A stretch of DNA of 5,139 nt from contig CP059258.1 in NCBI GenBank assembly GCA_013693795.1, forward strand, positions 579,869 through 585,007, read 5' to 3'. Each line of letters starts with the position of its first letter. Position 1 is the first letter of the stretch. The position numbers and the translations under genes were made by a program. The notes under the pieces were generated by a model. It worked only from the letters and a program-made list of their open reading frames with translations. It was not told the DNA's origin and searched no databases. The stretch comes from Anaerolineae bacterium (GTDB lineage: Bacteria; Chloroflexota; Anaerolineae; SSC4; Amarolineaceae). This document shows, piece after piece, positions 1-5,139 of the stretch.

Positions 1-826
1 CGCGGAAAGGGCGTTGACGGATCAGCGGCACACCGTTGCTGTTCTGCAAGAGGTCGCCCACCGAGTAGATACGCGTGATGTCGAGCGCTTCGTTGAGCGT
101 GAGCCGCGGCAGGATCGACGGAATGGCGCGGGCGATCAGGGTTTTACCGGCGCCGGGCGGGCCGGCCATCAGCACGTTGTGCCCACCGGAGGCCGCGACC
201 TCGATCGCACGTTTGATGTGCTCCTGGCCGCGAATATCGGCGAAATCGAAGGGGTAGGCAACCTCTGGCTCTTCTTCGCTGAAGGCCAGGCGTGTGGTGT
301 AGGGGCGAATCGGCAGAGCGCCATTGAGATGGGCGACGATGGCGTTGAGTGAATCGACCGGCAGCACAGTGACAGAATCGATCAGCGCGGCTTCGGGGGC
401 ATCGGCCTGGGGCACGTAGAGGCAACGGATGCCGCGCTCGGCAGCCAGGGCGGCCATGGGCAGGACGCCGTTGATGTGGCGGACCTCGCCGTCGAGACCC
501 AGTTCGCCGACGACCATGGCGTGATCGAGGCTGTCGGCCGGGATCTGGCGGGTGGCGGCCAGAATCGCCAGGGCAATGGGGAGGTCGTAGGCCGGCCCTT
601 CCTTACGCAGGTCGGCCGGGGCGAGGCTGATGGTGAGGCGGGTGCCCGGGAAGTGGAAGCCGGAGTTCATGATCGCGCTGCGCACACGTTCACCGGCTTC
701 ACGGATCGCGGCGTCGGGCAGGCCGACGATAGTGACTTTGGGCAGGCCCGCGGTGATATCGACCTCGACCGCGATCACGGCCCCTTCCAGACCGATCAGT
801 GCACAACTTGTGACGCGCGCCAGCAT
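1..826 (-). CDS. comM: YifB/ComM family Mg-chelatase-like AAA+ ATPase (C-terminus beyond window)
   Basis: Reading leftward from ATG at 826-824 gives 275 codons with no stop, ending at the window edge, so only the N-terminal half is present (the family is usually about 500 residues). The start is supported by GGGAGGG five bases upstream. Residues 1-170 form the Lon-S5/ChlI-like N-terminal domain, with the family motifs TIVGLPDAAIREAGERVRSA (33-52) and SLAPADLRKEGPAYDLPIAL (67-86). A linker leads to the AAA+ module: FADIRGQEHIKRAIEVAA (195-212), the Walker A motif GPPGAGKT (222-229), and the characteristic LIRQRPFR (268-275), where the sequence stops. Walker B and the arginine finger would lie beyond the window. 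In Haemophilus and Vibrio, ComM is a cytoplasmic hexameric helicase that promotes branch migration of incoming DNA in natural transformation; YifB homologues also occur in bacteria not known to be competent. No frameshift is visible, unlike the genes to the right. The family call is very secure; a competence role in this organism is inference. Confidence 0.96.
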   Translation of the reverse strand, partial: MLARVTSCALIGLEGAVIAVEVDITAGLPKVTIVGLPDAAIREAGERVRSAIMNSGFHFPGTRLTISLAPADLRKEGPAYDLPIALAILAATRQIPADSLDHAMVVGELGLDGEVRHINGVLPMAALAAERGIRCLYVPQADAPEAALIDSVTVLPVDSLNAIVAHLNGALPIRPYTTRLAFSEEEPEVAYPFDFADIRGQEHIKRAIEVAASGGHNVLMAGPPGAGKTLIARAIPSILPRLTLNEALDITRIYSVGDLLQNSNGVPLIRQRPFR

Positions 827-831
827 GGTGG

Positions 832-838
832 CCCTCCC
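832..838 (-). promoter_or_regulatory. Shine-Dalgarno sequence of comM
   Basis: On the minus strand GGGAGGG lies five bases before the ATG at 826. It fixes this start over any other, because no alternative start with a ribosome site lies upstream. I could not find a convincing -10/-35 pair for comM on the minus strand between 840 and 987. Confidence 0.7.
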
Positions 839-937
839 GCCGAGTGAACTACTGGGGTTAACGAATTTGACGGGCCTTTTTCGCGCGTTATCCTTCCTGT
901 TTGACAGTCACCATTTACCTGCACTGGCGCGCAGCGA

Positions 938-966
938 TTCACACCATGGCGGGATCATCCTACAAT
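938..966 (+). promoter_or_regulatory. Sigma70-type promoter for the membrane-protein gene
   Basis: TTCACA (938-943) and TACAAT (961-966) each match the -35 and -10 consensus at five of six positions and are separated by exactly 17 bases. Transcription would begin around 973, only about 15 bases before the ATG at 988, giving a very short leader. It lies in the 161-bp divergent region between comM and the membrane-protein gene. Confidence 0.6.
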
Positions 967-987
967 GTGAGGTCATCGGAATACGCC

Positions 988-1856
988 ATGTATCGTATAC
1001 CTGTCGCCGCAAGGAAAACGAGGGTGAGGTCGATCGCGACCGGCGTCTGGTGGGGATTGGGCTGGGCGCGGCCCTCGGCCTGGTTTATGTGCTGGTCTCG
1101 CAGGGCATCAACGTCGTCTTTTTGTCCAATATCCCCCTCTTTCTGCCGCCGCTGGGCTTCTGGGGCAATGTCGCGCTGGGCACGTTGTGGGGCGGACTGC
1201 TGGGGTTGATCTGCGCCTGGCCGCACAGCACCGCGATCGGGGTGACATTGGCCAGCCTGGCCAGCGTCACCATAACGATCGGGCGCAGCCTGTTGAGCAT
1301 GAACGAAGGCCTGACCCGGCTGGTCATCATGGGCCTGGTGCTGGGTATCCCGGCCGCGTTCCTGATGGTTCCTGCCATGCTGGCGCTGCGTTGGACGATC
1401 AACGGCGTAGTGGACCTGCGCAGTCACCCGACGGCCGGTGGCCAGCGTTGGCGCGGCCCGCTGATCCTGCTGGCGCTGTGCGCGCTGATCGCCGCCTTTT
1501 CGCTCTACAACGCCAAGGCGCGCACCCTGTTGATACGTATGAACGATACCCTGCAGGTCGGCCTGGCGGCCGGCAGCACGGCGGAATTGCCGGTGGAGTT
1601 GCAGACCCTGCGCAGCGGCGATTTTCTGACCGATGCCGGTGACGCATACACGCTGCAGTGGACCGAGACCGACCTGGACCGCTTCATCGACCTGCGGCCA
1701 TCCAACAACTACAGCGCCCACTCGGCCGTTCTGGTGCGCTTCGACAACGGCCAGAGCCTGGTCTGCCTCTACCCTGACGTGAACCTACGCCCCAACTGCG
1801 CCTTTCGCCCCCTAGCCAGCGCCATCCCGCGGCGACCGCTCTTTGCCGAGGATTGA
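988..1856 (+). CDS. Multi-pass membrane protein of unknown function, one apparent frameshift
   Basis: I do not recognise this protein. The frame ending at TGA 1854-1856 has no good start near its beginning. ATG 988 opens a neighbouring frame reading MYRIPVAARKTRVRSIATGV. Adding one G to the GGG at 1059-1061 joins the two frames as WWGLGLGAALGLVYVL, a natural first membrane helix after a basic N-terminus. The repaired protein is 289 residues. Approximate helices are 21-44, 52-78, 80-98, 109-134 and 157-175. The basic loop RSHPTAGGQRWRG (145-157) fits the cytoplasmic side. Residues 176-289 form a soluble tail with two cysteines (260 and 271) in a YPD-containing stretch, probably outside the cell if there are five helices. 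Without repair, a GTG at 1050 could start a shorter protein, but no ribosome site is well placed for it. It has its own promoter at 938-966. That it is a membrane protein is secure; the exact start and the frameshift repair are inference. Confidence 0.72.
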
Positions 1857-1857
1857 T

Positions 1858-1883
1858 GGTGGTGCGGGCCGGCCGGCGCCACC
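1858..1883 (+). terminator. GC-rich hairpin just after the membrane-protein stop
   Basis: GGTGGTGC (1858-1865) can pair with GCGCCACC (1876-1883), with one G-U pair, around a ten-base loop that is itself GGCC-rich. It begins two bases after the stop codon, where a terminator would sit, but no T-run follows. It could be a weak or Rho-assisted terminator, an mRNA-stabilising hairpin, or chance in GC-rich DNA. Confidence 0.3.
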
Positions 1884-2041
1884 CGTCGAACGTGCGGCAT
1901 CCGCCCAGCAACTCCCCATCTCGCGCGGAGCCGGGGCTTCAGCCGGGTTTGGCCAATCTGAACGGGTGCAGCGACCCAGCTCAAGCCTCAGCGCCGGGTG
2001 CACTGAGTTCAAATCTGGAATCGTGGAATGACCAGATACGC

Positions 2042-2069
2042 TTGATTTCCAGGGAAACCGGTGTATACT
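2042..2069 (+). promoter_or_regulatory. Sigma70-type promoter for the TPR-protein gene
   Basis: TTGATT (2042-2047; four of six -35 positions) and TATACT (2064-2069; five of six -10 positions) are separated by 16 bases. Transcription would start near 2076, about 32 bases before the ATG at 2108. The rest of the 1857-2107 intergenic region holds only the hairpin at its left end and a short dyad at 2013-2037; I see no RNA gene in it. Confidence 0.6.
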
Positions 2070-2096
2070 CGGCCTGTAAACCCGCCCTGCCAACAG

Positions 2097-2102
2097 AAGG
2101 AG
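2097..2102 (+). promoter_or_regulatory. Shine-Dalgarno sequence of the TPR-protein gene
   Basis: AAGGAG lies five bases before ATG 2108. It is a near-perfect ribosome site and sets the start of the TPR gene, although the frame breaks about 115 bases further on. Confidence 0.8.
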
Positions 2103-2107
2103 TCGCG

Positions 2108-3062
2108 ATGAAATTAAGCGATATCCCCTCGGCCGCCACGCTTAGCCCGGACGAGGTGCTGGCGACGCGCGCCTCCAGCCTGCGACGCCTGGCCACGCTG
2201 CTGCGGCTGGCGGCCGGCGTGGGCGCTGGCGGTCTATGAAAGCGGCGACATCCAGCGCCAGATGGTGGACGAGCTGCGCCAGGCCATCGCCCCCTGCCGT
2301 TGGTAGAGGTGTCGCTGTTGAAAGAGACGCCCGACCCGCTGCGCATCGTGCGCGGCATCGAACCGGACGGCGAGGCGCCGGTCGTCTCGTTTCACACCAT
2401 CGAGCCAAGTGGCGGGCCTGGCCGGCTACCTGGATCTGGCGCGACGTCCTGGCGGGCTTCCCGCACCGGCTGCTCTTCTGGGTCAATCCGCACGACCGCG
2501 CGGGCTGGCCCGGCGCGCCGAACTTCTTCTCGCGACTCAGCGGCGTCTTCTATTTTCCCGGCGCGCCGGCGACCTCCGACCACGGCACGTCCCGCCCTGC
2601 CAGCCTGGCCGGGCCATCGAACCGGCGTCGACCGCCAGCGCCGTTCGTCGTCGGCCCTTTCTCCCGGCCGGCGACCAACGCCAGCGCGCCCAACAGATCG
2701 ACTTTCTGCACCGGCGCATCCGCGCTGCGCGAGCCCACGCCCCGATTCCGCGGCCATCGGCGACGCCTGGTATGACCTGGCCGGCGCTTTCGAGCAGGCG
2801 CTGCCCCCGCTGGTTGGAGGGCGAGGCGGCCTATTTGGAAGCGGCACGCCTACGCCGCTGCCGGCATGACCCTGGCCGAGGCCGAGGCGCTACCAGGCCG
2901 GCGAGGCGGCGCGGCTACGACTATCCAGGGGCAAACAACCACCTGGCCGCCGCGCTGACCACCTTTCGCCGGCTGACCGATTCCCCGCGCGCCACCCCGG
3001 ACGCCGTTGCCGGCGGAGCCAACGTGCTGACCGCCCAAGGGAGTGTGTTCCAGGCCCTGGCC
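2108..3062 (+). other. N-terminal non-repeat domain of the TPR protein (frame mosaic)
   Basis: Pieced together from three frames, the domain reads in order: MKLSDIPSAATLSPDEVLAT (2108-2167), VYESGDIQRQMVDELRQAIA (2232-2291), LPLVEVSLLKETPDPLRIV (2294-2350), VVSFHTIE, then AGLAGYLDLA, DVLAGFPHRLLFWVNPHDRA (2443-2502) and APNFFSRLSGVFYFPG (2515-2562). A helical section follows: QRQRAQQIDFLHRRIRAA (about 2676-2729), DSAAIGDAWYDLAGAFEQAL, WLEGEAAYLEAA (2811-2846), YAAAGMTLAEAEA and YDYPGANNHLAAALTTFRRL. The part with FWVNPHD and a P-N-F-F-x-R-x-S-G-V-F motif resembles, from memory, an N-terminal region found before TPRs in other Chloroflexota and actinobacterial proteins (the 'APDFWSWRSGVF' type). 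I cannot name a Pfam family. No Walker A, caspase-type or TIR motif is visible. The stretch at 2563-2670 is the least certain, as no frame is clearly better there. Confidence 0.6.
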
Positions 3063-4882
3063 CAATGGCAAGAGGCGCGGGCCAACTATGAGGAAGCCCT
3101 TGGCCTGTACAGGTCACTGTCCGATCTGACCGGCGAGGCGACGACGCTGAACAACATCGGGCTGGTGTACTCCGCCTTGGGGAGAAGCAGCAGGCGCTGG
3201 CGTACCTCGAGCAGGCGCTGCCCCTCTTTCGGCAGGTGGGCGACCGGGCGGGCGAGGCGGCGACGCTGAACAACATCGGGCGGGTGTACTCCGCCCTGGG
3301 AGAGAAGCAGCAGGCGCTGGCGTACTACCAGCAGGCGCTGCCCCTGTTTCGGCAGGTGGGCGATCGGTCGGGCGAGGCGACGACGCTGAACAACATCGGG
3401 CGGGTGTACGACGACCTGGGGAGAAGCAGCAGGCGCTGGTGTACCTCAGGCAGGCGCTGCCGCTGTTTCGGCAGGTGGGCGACCGGGCGGGCGAGGCGAT
3501 GACGCTGAACAACATCGGCGGGGTGTACGACGACCTGGGCGAGAAGCAGCAGGCGCTGGCGTACTACCAGCAGGCGCTGCCCCTGATCCGGCAGGTGGGC
3601 GACCGGTCGGGCGAGGCGGCGACGCTGAACAACCTCGGCGGGGTGTACGACGCCCTGGGGAGAAGCAGCAGGCGCTGGCGTACTACCAGCAGGCGCTGCC
3701 CCTGCGCCGGCAGGTGGGCGACCGGTCGGGCGAGGCGACGACGCTGAACAACCTCGGCGGGGTGTACGACACCCTGGGGAGAAGCAGCAGGCGCTGGCAT
3801 ACTACCAGCAGGCGCTGCCGCTGCATCGGCAGGTGGGCGACCGGGCGGGCGAGGCGACGACGCTGAACAACCTCGGCGTGGTGTACGACGCCCTGGGCGA
3901 GAAGCAGCAGGCGCTGGCGTACTACCAGCAGGCGCTGCCCCTGCGCCGGCAGGTGGGCGACCGGGCGGGCGAGGCGATGACGCTGAACAACCTCGGCGGG
4001 GTGTACTCCGCCCTGGGGGAGAAGCAGCAGGCGCTGGCGTACCTCGAGCAGGCGCTGCCCCTGAGCCGGCAGGTGGGCGACCGGGCGGGCGAGGCGATGA
4101 CGCTGAACAACATCGGGCTGGTGTACGACGCCTTGGGGAGAAGCAGCAGGCGCTGGCGTACCTCGAGCAGGCGCTGCTCCTGAGCCGGCAGGTGGGCGAC
4201 CGGGCGGGCGAGGCGATGACGCTGAACAACATCGGCGGGGTGTACTCCGCCCTGGGCGAGAAGCAGCAGGCGCTGGCGTACTACCAGCAGGCGCTGCCCC
4301 TGCGCCGGCAGGTGGGCGACCGGTCGGGCGAGGCGGCGACGCTGAACAACATCGGGCGGGTGTACGACGACCTGGGGAGAAGCAGCAGGCGCTGGCGTAC
4401 TACCAGCAGACGCTGCCGCTGTTTCGGCAGGTGGGCGACCGGTCGGGCGAGGCGGCGACGCTGAACAACCTCGGCGGGGTGTACGACGCCCTGGGGAGAA
4501 GCAGCAGGCGCTGGCGTACTACCAGCAGGCGCTGCCCCTGCGCCGGCAGGTGGGCGACCGGTCGGGCGAGGCGAGGACGCTGAACAACATGGCGGGGATT
4601 TACTTCGGCCAGGGCGACTACGCTCGCAGCGCCGGGATGCTCTCCAACGTGCTGGAGATCGCGCGCCAGCTTGGCGCCGTGGAAATGGAGGCGGCGTGTT
4701 CCTTCAACCTCGCCTTTGTCCTGCACCACCATTTGGGCGACACCGACCGCGCCGTGGCGTTGGTGCGGCGCTCGATCGACATCCTGCGTCAGTACGGCCT
4801 GCCGCAGGACGCCGCAGGCGGGACGCTGGCGCAGCACGAGGCGTTTCTGGCGGAGATGCTGGGCGGCGGGGACACACACTGA
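2108..4882 (+). CDS. Large TPR-repeat protein, reading frame broken by about 17 indels
   Basis: Promoter, ribosome site, ATG 2108 and TGA 4880-4882 bound one gene of about 925 codons. As written it cannot make one protein. The coding frame changes near 2221, 2290-2294, 2405, 2437-2443, between 2560 and 2670, near 2725-2741, 2810, 2850, 2890 and 2915, then at 3179-3182, 3418-3421, 3657-3660, 3776-3779, 4135-4138, 4374-4377 and 4493-4496. Followed across these points the product has three parts: an N-terminal domain of about 200-300 residues, a TPR solenoid (one divergent unit at 3063-3181, twelve near-identical units, at least one divergent unit at 4616-4738), and a short C-terminal cap ending GGGDTH. 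It lacks a signal peptide and obvious membrane helices, so it is probably cytoplasmic. TPR solenoids of this type usually bind proteins or peptides, often in signalling proteins with NB-ARC, CHAT or effector-like partners; no catalytic motif is visible here. The TPR assignment is secure. Whether this is sequence error, a fresh pseudogene or a variable locus is not settled by this sequence. Confidence 0.88.
3182..4615 (+). repeat. Twelve tandem 120-bp TPR units, nearly identical
   Basis: Units begin with GAG at 3182, 3302, 3421, 3541, 3660, 3779, 3899, 4019, 4138, 4258, 4377 and 4496. Spacing is 120 bases where the junction is intact and 119 where a base is lost. Each unit encodes 40 residues, starting EKQQALAYYQQALPL and ending TLNNIGGVYDALG or close variants. 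Differences are confined to a few positions: 9-10 (YQ, LE or LR), 16 (F, R, I, H or S), 23 (A or S), 27 (A, T, M or R), 32 (I or L), 34 (R, G, L or V) and 37-38 (SA, DA, DD or DT). Unit 12 diverges at its end (MAGIYFGQG), and the unit before the array (3063-3181, QWQEARANYEEALGLYRSL...) is diverged. Such nucleotide identity points to recent tandem duplication or gene conversion. It is a coding repeat, not a CRISPR. Confidence 0.95.
4616..4882 (+). other. C-terminal diverged TPR and capping helices of the TPR protein
   Basis: After the last near-identical unit, one diverged unit of about 41 residues (DYARSAGMLSNVLEIARQLG onward) and a final helical segment (DTDRAVALVRRSIDILRQYG, then AQHEAFLAEMLGGGDTH) end the solenoid. 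This part reads without a break from the last junction at 4496 to TGA 4880-4882. It is more varied in sequence than the array, as expected for an older cap not involved in recent repeat expansion. Confidence 0.85.
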
Positions 4883-4913
4883 AGCAGGGCGCTGCCCACC
4901 GCAGCAGGGCGCT
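4883..4913 (+). repeat. Short direct repeat after the TPR stop codon
   Basis: AGCAGGGCGCT occurs at 4883-4893 and again at 4903-4913, a 20-base period directly after the TGA. It differs by one extra G from the AGCAGGCGCTG that occurs in every TPR unit, so it may be a scrap of the array or chance. Confidence 0.4.
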
Positions 4914-4931
4914 CTCCCATGTGCGTGGTAG

Positions 4932-4969
4932 CCGGGCAAATGACCACGCAGCGCACCACCCTTGCCCGG
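4932..4969 (+). terminator. Possible hairpin terminator of the TPR gene
   Basis: CCGGGCAA (4932-4939) is perfectly complementary to TTGCCCGG (4962-4969), with a 22-base loop; a G-T pair at 4931/4970 adds one step. It lies 50 bases after the stop. No T-run follows and the loop is long, so termination here would be weak. It could instead be a protein-binding dyad. The rest of 4914-5057 shows no gene. Confidence 0.35.
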
Positions 4970-5057
4970 TCGCCTGCGCCGTGCCAGAATGCTGATCCTA
5001 CCTCCCGTTTCAGATATCTAACGATCGTATGGCCTTGCGCTCTTACCGGCAGGCTCT

Positions 5058-5062
5058 GGAGG
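5058..5062 (+). promoter_or_regulatory. Shine-Dalgarno sequence deciding a GTG start
   Basis: GGAGG (extending to GGAGGTG, 5058-5064) lies eight bases before GTG 5071. The upstream in-frame ATG at 5029 has no comparable site, so the later GTG is preferred. I see no clear promoter for this gene between 4970 and 5057. Confidence 0.55.
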
Positions 5063-5070
5063 TGTCCCTC

Positions 5071-5139
5071 GTGTTGTTTACCGATACTGACCCGCAGACC
5101 GAAGCGGTTTGGCTCGACCTCCTGCGCCAGGCCTCTCCG
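5071..5139 (+). CDS. Small conserved hypothetical protein (N-terminus only, runs off window)
   Basis: The frame is open from ATG 5029 to the window edge. From GTG 5071 it gives 23 residues, MLFTDTDPQTEAVWLDLLRQ then ASP. This resembles, from memory, the start of small proteins (about 90-130 residues) common in Chloroflexota and some cyanobacteria that begin TDTDP..EA.WLELLRQ.PP and continue with a helical region; several are encoded beside nucleotidyltransferase or toxin-antitoxin-like genes. I cannot confirm this from 23 residues and assign no function. Starting at ATG 5029 would add MALRSYRQALEVSL, which looks like a TPR helix and could instead be a relic of repeat sequence. The gene lies on the same strand as the TPR gene, but 188 bases of non-coding DNA separate them, so an operon is not implied. 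Confidence 0.5.
   Translation, partial: MLFTDTDPQTEAVWLDLLRQASP

Noticed and set aside
14..847. Plus-strand open frames opposite comM (14-352, 476-847)
   Set aside because: The minus-strand frame is unbroken and carries full YifB motifs, including Walker A. These plus-strand frames have no recognisable content.
901..906. Perfect TTGACA -35 box
   Set aside because: No -10-like sequence lies 16-18 bases downstream. The TTCACA/TACAAT pair at 938-966 is better spaced.
960..1721. Minus-strand open frame of 253 codons opposite the membrane gene
   Set aside because: It is rich in Gln, Arg and Asp with no domain pattern and no ribosome site, and lies exactly opposite a convincing five-helix membrane protein. 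It is an antisense shadow of GC-rich coding DNA.
1996..2020. Possible tRNA T-arm (GAGTTCAAATC)
   Set aside because: The five bases on either side of TTCAAAT do not pair, and no acceptor or anticodon arms can be found around it.
3185..3269. Arg/Ser-rich tails (RSSRRW...) in frames running through the TPR junctions
   Set aside because: They are out-of-frame readings after each lost G; the next TPR unit resumes in the neighbouring frame.
3564..4232. Minus-strand open frame of 222 codons with its own repeats (SPARSPTCR)
   Set aside because: Its repeats are the antisense translation of the TPR units. The plus-strand reading gives textbook TPRs.
3182..4615. CRISPR array
   Set aside because: The repeat period is about 120 bases with no unique spacers, and the units encode TPRs.

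Overview
The window is GC-rich bacterial DNA with four genes. A partial comM/yifB gene on the minus strand runs off the left edge. Divergent from it is a gene for a membrane protein of unknown function. A long gene for a tetratricopeptide-repeat (TPR) protein fills most of the right half. A second partial gene, small and on the plus strand, runs off the right edge. TPR units of the LTLNNIG type, a YifB-type ATPase and a small protein with an EAVWLDLLRQ-like start together suggest Chloroflexota (Anaerolineae or Caldilineae-like). This is inference from remembered family resemblance, not a database match.

Layout. Positions 1-826 (minus) hold the first 275 codons of a YifB/ComM AAA+ ATPase, including its Walker A motif. 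Positions 827-987 are a divergent intergenic region with a good sigma70-type promoter (938-966) facing right. Positions 988-1856 (plus) encode a predicted protein of 289 residues with about five membrane helices and a soluble C-terminal domain, provided one G is restored near 1059-1061. Positions 1857-2107 are intergenic, with a hairpin just after the stop and a promoter plus Shine-Dalgarno sequence for the next gene. Positions 2108-4882 (plus) encode a TPR protein of roughly 925 residues whose reading frame is broken about 17 times in this sequence. Its core is an array of twelve nearly identical 40-residue units (3182-4615). Positions 4883-5070 are non-coding. A small gene then starts, most likely at GTG 5071.

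The most striking feature is the state of the TPR gene. Seven of the twelve unit junctions have lost one base at exactly the same place, a CTGGGG-AGAAG run where intact units read CTGGGCGAGAAG, CTGGGAGAGAAG or CTGGGGGAGAAG. About ten more frame changes lie in the non-repeat N-terminal half. When the frame is followed across these sites, I see no stop codon in the selected frame, and the amino-acid pattern continues cleanly on both sides. This favours base-loss errors in the sequence, or very recent indels, over an old decayed gene. A real phase-variable or recombining repeat gene is a less likely alternative.

The genes do not form an obvious pathway. comM is a DNA-uptake/recombination ATPase and is transcribed away from the rest. 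The membrane protein and the TPR protein each appear to have their own promoter. I found no RNA genes, CRISPR array, insertion sequence or complete mobile element. I do not see a convincing new multi-gene system. The repeat array with position-restricted variation is the best candidate for closer study.
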